From positions 6,899,388 to 6,963,387 of the forward strand of contig JAJEKV010000036.1 in NCBI GenBank assembly GCA_021234155.1: a DNA stretch of 64,000 bases. The letters are read 5' to 3'. How positions within the stretch are numbered: the first letter of the stretch is position 1; each line of letters begins with the position of its first letter. The DNA comes from Isoetes taiwanensis. Taxonomy: Eukaryota; Streptophyta; Lycopodiopsida; Isoetales; Isoetaceae. The notes beneath the pieces were generated by a model that was not told the DNA's origin, did not search any database, and was given only the letters and a program-made list of their open reading frames with translations. The position numbers and the translations under genes are program-made. Positions 32,041-44,739 of the stretch are shown here, one piece after another.

Positions 32041-33385
32041 TTCATAGAGTCAACGACATCTCGATGCCCTGGACACATTTTGTCAAGCGACTGATATGCG
32101 CGTCAACTTGGCCAAGACTAAGGTGATTTTCATATCATCTTCACGACAGCCGAGGATCCCCTCCTTCAGTTACCGAGGGCAGAATGTGGAAGTAGCATCC
32201 ACATACAAATATTTGGGAGTGGAGTTTCCTTCTACTATGCACGGGACACATCCATACGGCTACGAAGTTACGGGTGGGCGGAAAGCACTATATGCAATGC
32301 AAAACAATAGTCATAGAGCGGAGTTGTATGATTGGACCCATCAGGCCACACTGCTCAAGGTCTTAGTGGAGCCTCCTTTTATTATACGGGTTTGAAGTAT
32401 GGGGCCCAAAGTATCCTCGCTACTTGGAATGACTTGGAGCAAGTGCGAAAGCCTTCTTGGTATGCAGCACTAGGGGTGAAGTCCATACCCCATATCAAAT
32501 TCTCTTTGGAGAGATTCGATTCTTGCCTCTTCAGAGGGCTGCTCTTGATCGCCACATTGTCTATTTTCGGTGGTCAACATGGACGATGCTGCCTCTCCTA
32601 AACTAGCTTATATCATGGCAATGGGGCCACAGGCGCAAGGCCCATTTGGAAGGAAAAGAGAGCTCAATGGATGGCTAGATGGAATGTGCGGAGCACGGGT
32701 GCATACATGTGCAAACAGAGGCGCGACGCCATAGCTTGAGGCAATATCTTGACGCTTGCTTCATCAACAAGCTTTGGGATGCCACCCTTGAAAACGTCAA
32801 GACAAAGACACTACCAAACACATAAATCCCACATTGGAACCAGGCCCACAATGCTACCCTCGCACCCACTTGCCCATGAAAAGACGCACTCATTGCCTCC
32901 ATTCGCGCATTGGGGCACATCATCTTGAATTGAGACAAAGTGATGGATTGGTGAGCCACGCCGGGACAGACTCGTCAATGCCGCCAAATGGGAGTCATTG
33001 AAGATGAATCTCATATCTTTCAAAGTTGCCCAAAGATATGATCAAATCCGGATGCGCTATCTTTGGATTGGTCGCCCGCCGCTACATGTGACATTGAGCA
33101 CGGCATCCGTGACGGGTGCTAGGATCATACCTTCGGGAGGTCATGGACATGCGAGATCGCTATGTCCTCGCACGCAGCATGTACATACACATTTATTTCA
33201 TGATGATGTATACTTGTACGGTTTGACAAAGATTTTATTATCGCCGCGGTTTTTCCTCGAAAACCTTCCGGGCGGGGTTTTTAACCCGACAAGCATAATA
33301 AGTTTGTTATGCCCTTCGGTCCCATAGGCCGATTGGTCTCAGTGGACGATAAAAAACTATTCCTATTCCTATTCATAAGATTCAT
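32040..33385 (+). mobile_element. LINE 3' part, same family as 2.2-5.7 kb
   Basis: 5'-truncated copy. Frames give MRVNLAKTKVIFISSSRQPR, YRGQNVEVASTYKYLGVEFP, then LYAMQNNSHRAELYDWTHQA and broken parts of the C-terminal segment. Nucleotide blocks match 4420-5700 closely, with many small deletions. The 3' end has GTCTCAGTGGACGATAAAAA and a TTCCTA-type tail at about 33355-33376. It is non-functional. Confidence 0.85.
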
Positions 33386-35689
33386 ATACACAACCCATGC
33401 CAAGCTATAATTCGAGTTAAGTAAAAATGTTTATTTTAAGCATCTTTATTGCCTACTACTTCTAGTTTTTTTTGGAATGAACCCTTTGCATCTCATGGTA
33501 ACTCCCTTGGAATGGGTTTATTTTTTTTGTTACAACCATTGGGTCGTCAGCATACCATACTTATCAATGATTTATGTCTTAGAGAGTCACATGCTTTTAG
33601 TGTTGCAATGTATTTGGTTTCTTAAAAAGACAACACATGTTAGCACTTTGTTTAACTCAAACCTTCTAAGAGCGTATCCTAGGAGGCTAAGATCTTGTGA
33701 TTATAAGCCGACTAATTTGAAATAATAAATAAAAGACAAGGAATGTGTGTATGTTTCTTGATGTTCATGCTAATGCTACTGATATCTACTTGCATAACTA
33801 GTAACTGTATTCCATTTAAGCAGAAACGGATATCAGCGTATGTTTTGGAATTACTACGGATCCTAAGTTTGACATTACGATTCCGTGTTGGTATACGAAC
33901 CCAAAAAGTGCAGCACAATCCCAAAGATCAGCAGCAACACTCATGCAGAAAAACAGTCAACCTAGGCCTCCAAAAAAGGACTCAACAGTCAACACTTGGG
34001 GGGAGCAAGAGGCCAAAAGAGGGGGCTGGGGCTGGAAAAAAAAAAGGCATGTACTTGCGCGCTTGATGATGATCATCTACAATGTCAAAGGCACGGTGTG
34101 GCAGAGGAGAAAGGGAATTGCAATCCTTTTGGTGGGAGGTTCTAGGTTGTAGAACCATCCTCATGGGTGCTGGTACACAAAGCCCTCATGCTTGCTCTTT
34201 CTTTCTCGATCCAGCCCCAAGCAATATTTTAAACCCTATTAAAACCCTTGACCAACCATTAAAAAATTGCTTAAAAAGCCCTTGACAGCTTCCATGCAAA
34301 ATCTCCACATGAGAGCCATTTGTGGGACCCGTTATCACATGCACCTTTTAGGTTGGTATGGTACAGCAGCAAAACACTAAGCATTATGACCTAAACAGAA
34401 AACAACAAGCCATTTTTTAACTCGCTTTTTACTTGTATAATCCGGCCTCTGAGAAAACCAGAGGGCTATGCAGGTTTCTAGGCTGGTATAGGACGACTAG
34501 GCACAGGCGGGTGTGTATGAATAAGTTTTTCATATTCGATGCCTACAGACTGCGACTCTGTAATAAAAAAATTGCTTTGAATTGGTGCAGGGAAAGCGTG
34601 AATGTGATGAACAAGGAAGATTGAAGAATGTGTCTTCTTCAGATCTCTAGAGTATTGAAGAGTATTTTGTGCCACATATATAAGACGAGCCTGCTCAGGC
34701 ATAGAATATGGCCTCAAGGTACATAGAAAGGAAAATTTGAATAAATCGAGGAAGTGGGTCGGTTGCTAATTAAAGAAAACAAGCTGTGAGGCGTGCAGGC
34801 TTGAGATGATTAGTTCTATAGCCTGTCCAAATCTCTAGGTGCAAGAAAAACAAGACAGAGAATAAGCAAAGCATATATGACACACTATTATATTTGAGCT
34901 GTTCAACAGGTGGGATGAATGATTGATCCCTTATTATTTACTGCTGCTGTTTTTTTTTTCTTTGAGGCCTGATTATGACAGATTTATTGGCCTCCTCTTT
35001 ATATGATTATGTAAGTTATGCTTCACAGGAAATTTGCCATATACAAGCCTAGTTTAAACTTGCTGTTATTGACCTAAACCACTTTGGAGGGTGGTCTACA
35101 TTATGTTATTATTTAGGGTTATGATGGTCAGCCACACGTATATATAAGTAGAGGCATTGATCTTTTCCTAGTGTACTAGTCTTCTTCAGAGGGGTATTCT
35201 TGAGGATCTGCCCCCCCCTACTGCACTAGATGGTCATCATTTCAACAGCAGATCTAGATAATGAGGTCTCCTCCCTAACTTGTTTTGCTCATTTCAATTT
35301 GTCATTGTTTCTTCATCTGCATCTGGGATCTATGTCTTTGATGGTTGTGATGTTTTTTGTCGGGTCCGCGGCATTTTGATTGCTTGCTGCATCATTGCCA
35401 AGCCTGTGCACGTCAAGTCTTATAGTTGTGTGCCATGATATGTTGAAGGGTTAATATGATTGAACAAAATATGTTGTTTTTTAGCTGCTCTGCCTGCATC
35501 CTTTGGACATAATCCTTACGCCTGAGCTGATCTGAGCAGCTATCATTTGGACCATGTTGCTTGTAGACATCTATCGTTCGATAGTTGATAACATCATGGG
35601 CTGATCATCTGAGCAAGTTCTTTTACTCTGACAATAAGATCTCTTAACGGACTGATGTAACAGACTGATCTACTGATATTTGTTCTTTC
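33386..35689. other. No gene recognised
   Basis: AT-rich sequence with scattered homopolymers. No domain, tRNA or element end could be supported. A 107-codon plus frame (33743-34066) starts with a hydrophobic stretch (MCVCFLMFMLMLLISTCI) but is otherwise featureless and probably chance. Confidence 0.35.
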
Positions 35690-36110
35690 TGCATTCATGT
35701 TCCTGGTATTGAGAAAATGCATATATGACAATATCCAGTTTCTAATTCCCGGTCACAAGCATTAGTTCTTCCATATTTCAGTTTTGATTATGAAGTTCTA
35801 TCATCTCTATGTTGTATGAGTAGTGTTTATGAAGGTTTTTTTTAGCACAATGTTCAGTTTCAAATTTCTGGGATTGGATGCTTAAGCTCTTCCGTGTTCA
35901 GTTTTCATTATGTTGTTCAATCCATCTCTGCTCAAACCATCTCTTTTGTACGCGTGAGGCTTTTTGCATTGAAATAGCACAATGTACAGTTTCAAATTCC
36001 TCAGATTGGATGAGTCACAAGCACAAGGTTCTCAATATCTCAACGATTATATCGTTTCTTTGGGCAAATCACTAGCGTTTATGAAGGGTTTTTGCATTGA
36101 ATTGATGGTT
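35690..36110 (+). repeat. Diverged tandem repeat, unit about 135 bp, three copies
   Basis: Three segments carry the series (A)CAATGT(T/A)CAGTTTCAAATT, GGATTGGATG, a TCTTCC/GGTTCTC-type block and TTTTTGCATTGAA, starting near 35730, 35850 and 35980. Divergence is high and only the block order is clear. Confidence 0.5.
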
Positions 36111-36117
36111 TTCTATG

Positions 36118-36257
36118 ATGTACATGATTTCTGCAACAATTTCATGAATGCTGGTGCAGAAAAGGATTGACAAGATGGCATTTCCTGTGATGTACGTGTT
36201 ATCTGCAACAATTTCATGCATGTTGTGCAGAAAAGGGTTGAACAGGATGGCATTGAA
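36118..36257 (+). repeat. 70-bp tandem duplication
   Basis: GATGTACATGATTTCTGCAA (36118) and GATGTACGTGTTATCTGCAA (36188) begin two units with a shared CAATTTCATG, GTGCAGAAAAG and GATGGCATT series. Confidence 0.82.
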
Positions 36258-36372
36258 CAGGAACAATGGCATTGAAGATCTGAAGAACTGAAGAACAAGA
36301 AGAGAAGGGCAGAAAAGGAAGGCAAAAAAAAACAAAACAAAGAGAGAGATTTTGATTTGGTCAGAAGGGCAT

Positions 36373-36450
36373 GTGGTATTGGGGCGTCTCAATCGGATGG
36401 CAAGGTTAGGATCATAACGGTGCCATCGTATTGAGCCGCGCCAATATCAC
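36373..36450. repeat. 28-bp imperfect hairpin
   Basis: Arms 36373-36400 and 36423-36450 pair at 23 of 28 positions, around a 22-base loop. Arm starts are GTGGTATTGGGGCG and, inverted, GTGATATTGGCGCG. Confidence 0.75.
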
Positions 36451-37563
36451 ATCCCTTTAGAATTCCAATTCAAAAGGTCAACCCCCTTTCCGTTACGTTG
36501 TCCACATTCCCATTGAATACAAGGTAACGTATGTTCCTAAATGCCACATGGCCCCCCTTCTTCTTCTTAATGTTTCGTAACTGCAAACATGAGCTTTTTT
36601 ACTAAAGGCTTCCTTTATGCCTGACTTCCATGACAATGTGTCTCCTTTTTCTTCCTTCCTTTTGTCAGAGGACAAAGATGAAAAGGTTGGTTTAGCACGC
36701 TATAGACACCCCCTTGAGGCATGGCCCCTTGTTTCTTCACATTGTCTTTAGGTTGCCAACACCATAAAGTAGCCCCCCGTAGCCGTTATAGTCGCCTACC
36801 AAGTCAATGCTTTGAGTTCTTCGCCCTGTCTCTCGGCGTGCCTCGAGGCTTTTGTTTGATTCAGAAGAAGAATACAGTATTGCTATTGTTGCACAAGTTG
36901 CAGTTTCTTTAATTGTCTCTACACGCATGATTGCTCTGCCTCTATGAATTGATTCTTTGCAATTTGGCTTGTTGTTTAATGAGGTTTTCTAGGCTCTTTC
37001 ATAATTATGTGATTGGTTGTTTAGTGAGGTTTTCCATGTTGTTTCATAATTGCGTGACTTGTTTTGTGTTTTCCATGGTGATCCAATGATAGCTCTATGA
37101 ATCTAATATTAAAGAATTGTATAATTTGAATGCATCAACATTGGGCCAACTCTTTCCCTAGGCTTATTATTACACCTTCATATAGGATGAAGAGAGCACC
37201 GTTTTCGAACATACATTGCTTCATCATAGCCACACATCCCAATCAGAATCATTTTTGCAATTTCTAGATCCACTATTTGGTTATTCGCATGTTCATCATT
37301 CATCATCTTTAGTTAAGGAAGCAAAAACAAGAGGCATAAATAACACAGAGCTGTGATACCCTCATCTTGCCCAAGTAAAAAAAGGGTTAGGTGCCACCTT
37401 TTATGCAAATAATGATTTGTATGTTTTGTATTCCATTTTGGCAAGAGATTTATGGTTGCAGTAATGTTCTTCTGTCATTTTACACATTTGCGGGACTTTT
37501 TAGCAGTTGACATGTTGGTGGATGGCACCAAACTCCACTGCTTGCCGTTTAATAGGCCGGTGC
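36451..37563. other. No gene recognised
   Basis: No domain or structured RNA supported. TTTAGTGAGGTTTTC-like blocks are doubled near 36977 and 37019. Confidence 0.35.
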
Positions 37564-37703
37564 CACATGCCATTTCACCTCATGGCTCTTTCTTTCGTAG
37601 GTAAATGACCACTCTTCCACACTTTTCGATTGTCATATGTCATTCCACCTCATGGCTCCTTCTTCCTTAGGTAAATGACCACTCTTCCACACTTTTAGCA
37701 TCA
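37564..37703. repeat. 70-bp tandem duplication
   Basis: Two units share CACCTCATGGCTC, then CTTAGGTAAATGACC-like and ACTCTTCCACACTTTT blocks, offset by 70 bases. Confidence 0.85.
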
Positions 37704-38714
37704 AATGAAAGAATATTTAAGGGAAAGACATTGCATTCCACACATTGTTTGACCTTAAAGCCCACAACTGAAGTTTTTCTTTTCTTCATGAGGACACAAC
37801 ATCCTACTGGAGATTCCTTATCAAAGAGAAGAAATTTTATTATTCTATTCTATTCTAGGAAAAGAGAATTGAAACTATACATAATTGTGTTGACTTTAAG
37901 TCGAAATTCTAGACAAATCAAACTTCCATCTACTAGTAAGTTGGTGAACATTGATTGATATGTGTTATGTGTTTTAGGAACATATTATAAGCTAAATGAT
38001 TGTTGGCACCTAGATAATGGTAATGACTATCATATCACCATATTAAACTCATCTGGCCTATGGGTGCAATGAAGTACTATCTAACATAGATAATAGCTTT
38101 AGAGATATGCTTTTGAAATATTCTTAATTGATGCTTCCTCCTAAAACTGACACGTAGCGTTCTGAGGAAAAAAATAGGGCTTTAAAAAATATAAAAAAAC
38201 AGCAAAAAAATGGATTTGGCAGGCGTGCCATGCAGCCGGATTTGGCTTGGCTATGGCACCTTTCATCGCCATCGCTGGAGCAGGGAAGCGACACATGCTC
38301 CATCTATTGCAGAGAACCTAGACAGGTATTTGTGATCTGCTCTTGGCATCAGAAGCTTTGAACATGCAGAAGGACATCACGTACATATATGTGCTTTTAG
38401 TAAATTATTTGAGCTTCTGCACTTGACTCTGCCATAGATCACCAGCATGCATTTGCTTTACTTGTGCCATTGCATAGATTTGAGAATTTTGTGCAGATTA
38501 TAAGATCATTTGCTCCTCCTTCAAGTGGGCGCTTTTGAAAAATCGAATAGCCTCTGTTGTCCTTTCTCGTTTGCAAGTTTAATGGAACAAGAATTTAAGG
38601 CTTATCCTGTGGTTCTATTCTTGCTTCTAGAGTTCTAGCTATGGCAGATCCATCCATTTGTACGAGCCTTTGATCTCTCAAGAAATTTCTTCGCCATAAA
38701 TTTTAAATGTAAAC
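37704..38714. other. No gene recognised
   Basis: AT-rich sequence with A runs near 38160-38220. No coding or RNA feature is supported. Confidence 0.35.
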
Positions 38715-39830
38715 CTTGTAGAAATATATGCAGTTGCAAGGATTAATGAAAATAAAGAGCATCTCCTACATGTTGCACTATCGACAATAATGCCTAGCAT
38801 TCTTGAGCATTGAGGTTTGTTGGTATGGTGGCATGCACAAAAAAGGTGCGTCCTTTTGAAGCTAAATTTGAGAAAACCAGGCAGCATCCATATATTGGTA
38901 TCTAGTGGTAAAATAACAATAAGTTGCTAAGTTGATAGCATTCAGGCTATGGTTGGATAAGGTTACAACAAGGTGGTTGTAAGACAAGTTTTGAGTATGC
39001 TTAGATATGGTTATAAAATAAGATTGATATGATAGTTGGATTCGAAGCTCATGTGTAAATAACAGATGTGTGACGTAGACGGAAATGTCATGATTACATC
39101 ATGGTCCTACTTACCTAAGGAAATTCCTCTTTTATTAAACGTTATTATTAATCACACTTTTGCCCAAGCCCAAAGTTTTTTTTTGGCATAGGCTAATAGT
39201 AACTTGCCATGTGGATAAAAGAAGCACCCAACGTATCATACCATGCTCACACATAGAGTTTCGGGGCCACAAGATGACCTTGCCCATTAAATTCAAACCT
39301 TGGCTATTTAAATTCAAAATTTTACCTATATTTTGACACCTATAGCCTTTTGGTTTACTTGAAATTGCACTTAAATGTGAAACAAGAAAAAGGAAATATA
39401 TGCATGGAGATACTTATAAATGAGTTGTAGGTTTTAAAAATTTAGAGCCTTACCATATAATTAAGCCCGATGGTTCCCCTGGCCAAGATTTTGGCATATT
39501 TCTCGTTTGAACTTGACCATCTTTCTACTTCAAAATATAGTGCAGACATGTGTGAGAAACAATCTTGGCAGACGTGTGTACAGATACGAAGAAGAAACAT
39601 TAAGTTCCTTGGAGATTTTTCATGCTGGATTCTACATTACGATCTCAAGATTAAATATTAATTCTAGAATGATGTTGAAATGAATGTGGCATTTTCTTTG
39701 GCCAAGTGAATGCCTCAAACCAAAAAGCATCAATGCTCCAATGCTAGGCATTATTGTCTATGGTATAACATGTAGGAACTGCTCTTCATTTTCATCATTC
39801 CTTGCAACTGCATAAATTTCAATAAAGTCT
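38715..39830. repeat. Inverted repeat pair, arms about 120 bp
   Basis: The segment at about 38715-38850 recurs inverted at about 39708-39830. Shared blocks are ATGCAGTTGCAAGGA, ATGAAAAT(A/G)AAGAGCA and ACAATAATGCCTAGCAT. The 860-bp interior has no ORF of note. This could be a terminal-inverted-repeat element of about 1.1 kb, but no target duplication was found. Confidence 0.65.
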
Positions 39831-39900
39831 ACGTCCGCAACAATTCATTGCAATCATAGTCTAATTGAGTTCAATAGGGTGATATGACAACCATTCCTAG

Positions 39901-40020
39901 ATGCCAATGATTCTTCATCATCAAACTGACCAAGTTTAATATTCTCACATGCAGTAAAATTTGCCAATGATTCTACATCATTAAACTGACCATGTTTAAT
40001 ATTCTCGCATGCAGTAAAAT
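39901..40020 (-). repeat. 60-bp duplication, encodes a 20-residue repeat if translated
   Basis: Units start at 39904 and 39964 (CCAATGATTCT...). On the minus strand a 61-codon frame (39854-40039) contains NFTACENIKHGQFNDVESLA and then NFTACENIKLGQFDDEESLA. Because 60 is a multiple of three, the frame is kept. There is no evidence that it is expressed. Confidence 0.75.
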
Positions 40021-40364
40021 TTGTCCAAACATTGTGCACTAAAAAGAAACACTATTAAAACACATATTGCATGTCAATCAATGCCTATCATCACTAGTAG
40101 AATATAAAAGATAAGTCCAAGTTTTCACTATTTGGAACTATAAGCTCAAGATCGCACGAAGGAACTTTCATCTTGTTTCGAAGTTAGGCTTAAAGTCAAC
40201 ATAGTAGTTTCAATTCTCTTTTCCAATGCAATAGTGCAATTTCTCTCCTTCACATAGAACAATATGATGTGTTCCCATAAGAGAAAAAGAAAACTTAGCT
40301 TTGGGCTTAAGGTCTAACAATGCCTTAATAAGGATGGGAAAAGTTTGTCAACATCCTTATTACT
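40021..40364. other. No gene recognised
   Basis: AT-rich spacer up to a LINE 3' end. Nothing supported. Confidence 0.35.
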
Positions 40365-40495
40365 GTAACGGTTTTTTCCTCGAAAACACTTTGGGGTGAG
40401 GTTATTTTAGCCCGGACAATAATAACTTTGTTGTGTCCCCTGGCCTTTTGGTCTTCGTGGATGATAAAACCATTTTAATTCAATTCAATTCTTTC
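40365..40495 (+). mobile_element. LINE 3' end, AATTC-type tail
   Basis: Begins ACTGTAACGG then TTTTTTCCTCGAAAAC, continues CAATAATAACTTTGTTGTG and GTCTTCGTGGATGATAAAA, and ends in TTAATTCAATTCAATTC. It is the conserved non-coding end of the LINE family with a different simple tail. Confidence 0.8.
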
Positions 40496-42049
40496 CCTAG
40501 GGGCAATGCAATATCTTCTTTCCCTTGAATATCCTTCATGTGATGCTGATAGTGTGCAAGAGTATGAAAGGAAATTTATACCCACGAGATAACCTGTCTC
40601 CGTAGGAAGAGGTGGAAAGCATAGTAGAAAAGTCATAGTCTATTTTTTAGGGACCCTTTAAGATCAATGGTATCCTTTAGAGTCGAGCATTCTAGCATTG
40701 AATTGGCTTCTGTTAGCCATCATTAGTAGCCATATTGAGGAAACGAAGTCCCTATTATAGTAGGAGCTTTCGAAAGAAATAGCTTAGCAGTTGCATTAGC
40801 ATGGGAGGATTTTAGGTACAACACCACCACTAACTGCATTGGACTGATATCTTGGAAGGTGGAATAGGACAAAGCCTTCTCTTCTGCTTCAAAGCTAATA
40901 ACATTTTTAGTTTGGACATTTGGGATGGCCTAAGATGTGAAAGCTTGGGGAGCAAATATGATTAGATGGATCCGTTCAAACCAAGTGTCCCCTTTGACCA
41001 CGAGGTCAAAGTGTACGTCCAGCTATTCCGAGAAAACATTTGAGCAATATCAGGGGAAGTGCTTGCATCCTGTAGAGATTACGAATAATATATGCCAATC
41101 ACGAATATGCCTTATGCTGAAAAGTTCTAAAAATGTTTAAATGGCAGAAGACATTACTGCAATGATGAAGCTCTTACCAAAATGGAAAGAAAATATACAA
41201 ATTAATATTTGTTATAAGAGATGGAACCTAATCATTCATTTATTTTGGCCAAATAGTGAGAGCTTTAAAATCATGTGTTATTTATGAATCTTGTTTTTGC
41301 TTCCTTTTCAATTAAAGACAATGAATGATGAGAACTAAATTTTAGTTGATCACTCCAATACCTACAGTAGAAAACAAGAAAGGTCACATTTTAGTCTACA
41401 CATTTTCAGCACATGATTTACAATAGGTGCCCTTGTTTAACCAACTTGAATCTTAAGAGCATTGCAGCTGAGTTAAGAGTTCATTTCAAGCTGATGAAGC
41501 ATGCCCGATCCTCATACTGAAAAATATTTTTCTTAATTACTTGGTAGCTAATCTATAAACTAAAAACTACTTTCATTTTATATTTGTTTGCACGACAACT
41601 GAACATCAAATCCCGTTTTTTTGTCCAAAAAGATTGCTACTTCATGTTTGGAATTATTACTTTTCCTGAGCAACAAAGACTTTACTTTTGGAGAATTGTT
41701 TTCTTTGTCTAAGAAGTTGATATTACATGTCATGCCATCCATATCGTTAGTGTGATTTCCAAAATAAATTGAAGTTTGGTCATGTCATCTATATCTTAGT
41801 ACGGTTTTCAAAATGAATTGAAGTTTGATCATGAAATGGTTTTTCGATCTTTAACTTCTAATGATTTCTAAGTTTCTTTGCCTTTTGTCGCCTGTACCAC
41901 CATGTTTCTATTCTATTCTATTCTTTTCTTGAGAGTGGTTATAGAATATATGATGTAGCTCAGGCAATACATAATCATTTTCATTATACCCATAATATAA
42001 CTAATTATCTAATATAGGGAGCAAAGAAGTGATAATACCATACTTCCTT
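40496..42049. other. No gene recognised
   Basis: AT-rich sequence without element ends. A TATCTTAG/ATATCGTTAG-type block is doubled near 41740-41830. No ORF of interest. Confidence 0.35.
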
Positions 42050-42112
42050 GGAAGGAAGGAAGGAAGGAAGAGACTTTTAACGTCCACGGAGCCCAATCGG
42101 GCTATGGGACGA
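42050..42112 (-). repeat. GGAA microsatellite joined to a LINE 3' end
   Basis: About five GGAA units (42050-42070) are followed by ACGTCCACGGAGCCCAATCG and GGCTATGGGAC. Read on the minus strand this is the LINE terminal block (GTCCCATAGCCCGATTGG, then CTCCGTGGACGT) with a TTCC tail, so the microsatellite is the tail of a truncated LINE insertion. Confidence 0.7.
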
Positions 42113-43560
42113 ACAAACAAAAGCTATGGAAGCCAAGTGGTAGAAGCCCAAGCAAAAAAGCAATCAAAACATGGGAATGGAAGCCAGATTACAACAAAAC
42201 ATGGGGACAAAGCCGGGTTATCACTCAAAACCGAGGGGCTAGACCAAGGCGCCCGGGGATGGATTTAACCATTGATCCCTAATGATAGCTCGACCGCCCT
42301 CACTTTGCCCATTTACGCTCTGAGGCGGGCCTCCCTTTGACTTTGACAATTTCGTCATAGAGCTGCACCGAGTCAAATCTTCCCAGACTAGAAGGTATCC
42401 CTTCAATGATTGCTGTTGCAAGATGCAAAATGGAAAGAGCATTTGAAAGCAAACCAAGAGATGTAGCTGGGCGCTTTGACGCATTTCTCACCCAACAGAT
42501 TAGTATGATGCTGGCTTGCGATGGATGCATTCCCGAGTGCAGGCCGCTTCGCTGTAATAAATCAATTATTTCGCAAGGTTTCAATGCGCAGAAAGGGCTT
42601 GCAGAGTGAGCTATATCGTATCAAGACGGGGAGCGGATCTCGCCGCAGCTCGGACAGGGGCTGCAAATCCTCCGAGGAGGCCGTGCGCACGTGAGACCGT
42701 GGTCACGCATTACAGGTGCACTAATTACCGCGGCATGTGGGCAGGGCCTCAGGCTGGCCATTGCGGACCCCTGCACCACCGAACTGCCGAAGCAGCCTCA
42801 TGCATCGTGAGCAATTTAAAATCGACTCCAGCCGCCAAAGGGCAATCAAAGTACGCCCTGCGGAGAGTGGCGTAAGTACGTACTCGTGTTGATCCCACTG
42901 CTACCCCCTGCAAGCACCGGAACTCGAGCATCAAGGATGTCCAAAGTCGCAGCCAAAGAGGCACGGGACTGCGTGGTGCCAAGAGGGTCAGCCCAAATGA
43001 TGGGGTTGTCCAAGGTAGGGCGCAATCAGGTCATAGGCTGACGTGGATCACCGCAAATTAATGAAATTCTTTCCCACGTCTCCCGCCATACGCTTTGATT
43101 CTGCAAGGCGCCGAGAACAAGGTAACGTTAGCGTCCAAGTTGGATTTGTCTCTGTCAGCCTAGAAGGTGCTTAGAATCCAATTTGGGACTCAGAAGGCAA
43201 AAGAGCAATCTTTTGGGCGTTTAGGGTTTTGAGGGCCAGAGAAGTTGTAAACCTAGAGAAGAAAAGCCCGGAAAGGGGCAAATCAAGGGGTCTATCTTGC
43301 AAAGGCTGATGGTAGCGATCTTTGGAGCAATGAGTGGGACAAAAGCAGTCCAAAACAATTCAAAGCAATCAAAACTTGGTACCCTCACGGTATCTTTGTG
43401 GATGAAATCTTGGCTGGTCGACTCAGGTCTGGATCTTGATGCTTGTAACTCTAAAGTGCGATTACATGAGCATGGCCTCAGAAGGAGCTTAGGCGCCTGG
43501 GCGGGGAGCTCTGAGGCGCTCTGGCCCAATGCCTATACTTGGTGAAAATTTTGTTCCTCA
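42113..43560. other. GC-richer block of unknown origin
   Basis: Markedly richer in G and C than the AT-rich DNA on both sides, especially 42570-43100. Several open frames exist on both strands; the longest on the minus strand (42300-42584) reads through SKRPATSLGLLSNALSILHL. None matches a family I recognise. It could be a fragment of a nuclear gene or an inserted organelle or foreign piece. Confidence 0.3.
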
Positions 43561-43864
43561 ATGTATATGCTTATCAATCATGGGAAGTGTCCTTTTACGA
43601 AACATATAATAGTAGTAGGCCTATAGAACTATAATCTTTATGTTTTTTGGAGAGAGCATTCAAAAGCTAAATGACAACATTTACTTGGTTTGTGAAGATA
43701 GTATGAGGGCATTTATTTGTTAAAACTGTTCATATTTTTCTAGTGATATTGATGGTCTTCAATGGATATTCTTAAGAATACCTAGATTAGAAGTGTAATG
43801 AACATCTAGGTACTAACTTTCTTTCATAAATTATTAGAAACAAACTAAAGCAAGCAATAGAAGC

Positions 43865-44305
43865 CCCAAGAATAGAATAGAATAGAATTTTTTATCGTCC
43901 ACGGAGACCAATGGCTTATGTGACCCAAACAGGAGGCGCAACAAGTGTATTACTATCCGGGTTAAAAAAACCCCTCCCCGCCCATAAAGGGTTGTTTGAG
44001 GCTTAACAGTGGCAGGAATAGGTTTCTTTGTCAAAGCGTACAAATACAAATATAGGCAAAATATGTACATGTATCGGGTAAGGCCTGCAGGGGCCGGTGA
44101 TCTCAGCGTCCATGACCTCTTAAATGCATGAGCCCAACCTCCGTACCGAGCTCGTGCTTAGCATCTCATGTAGGGGCTGGCCAGGACGGACTAGCTCAGC
44201 ATAACATATCCGAATGTCATCATATGCTGGACAACTCTGAAGGGTATGGCATTCGTCTTCCACGGCTCCAATTGTCGATTTCATAAGCATCACAAAGAAC
44301 TTCAA
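43865..44305 (-). mobile_element. LINE 3' part on the minus strand
   Basis: Starts at a (GAATA)n tail, the inverted TATTC type, next to the inverted terminal block (TTTTTTATCGTCCACGGAGA). Coding remains at 44120-44305 read VEDECHTLQSCPAYDDIRIC, matching the EEESHSLQSCLAYD segment of the LINE at 5.35 kb. The copy is 5'-truncated. Confidence 0.8.
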
Positions 44306-44611
44306 TACTCTTAAGTTATTTACTCAATGCTCATAAATAATACTTTAACCATTAGATTATTGAAGCACTTCTACTGTTCATTTGAGATAGCTCGAAACAG
44401 TATTCATGCTAACCCTAAACATCACAAACCTCTGCTTGTTTGTTTTGTTAGGATCCGGCAACCGACTGCCAGACCATCTCAATTGTAATAGATAAATACA
44501 GGACTATTCGGGGCGAGCCGAACATATAACATTCCTCCTTCATATCATGTTATATTTTAGTTCAAGCTTATAATTGTCACATCATAGGTACTTCAGAAAC
44601 TATATATTTAC
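44306..44611. other. Spacer, nothing recognised
   Basis: AT-rich sequence between a LINE piece and a Copia piece. GGATCCGGCA and a GGCGAGCC stretch stand out near 44450-44520 but match no known site. Confidence 0.3.
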
Positions 44612-44739
44612 CTTAAGCAAGAACATGTTGTGAACTTTGAACTCCCAGCATCAGCCTGAATTTTAAGAACTTTATCTTAAGCAAGAACATGTTGTGAACT
44701 TTGAACTCCTAGCATCAGCTTGAATTTTACAAACTTCAA
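44612..44739. repeat. 64-bp tandem duplication at the 3' end of a Copia remnant
   Basis: CTTAAGCAAGAACATGTTGT starts both units (44612 and 44676), which share TGAACTTTGAACTCC and AGCATCAGC(C/T)TGAATTTTA. Confidence 0.85.

Noticed and set aside
33743-34066. Membrane-protein gene
   Set aside because: Only a hydrophobic start. The rest is low-complexity and without homology or regulatory context.
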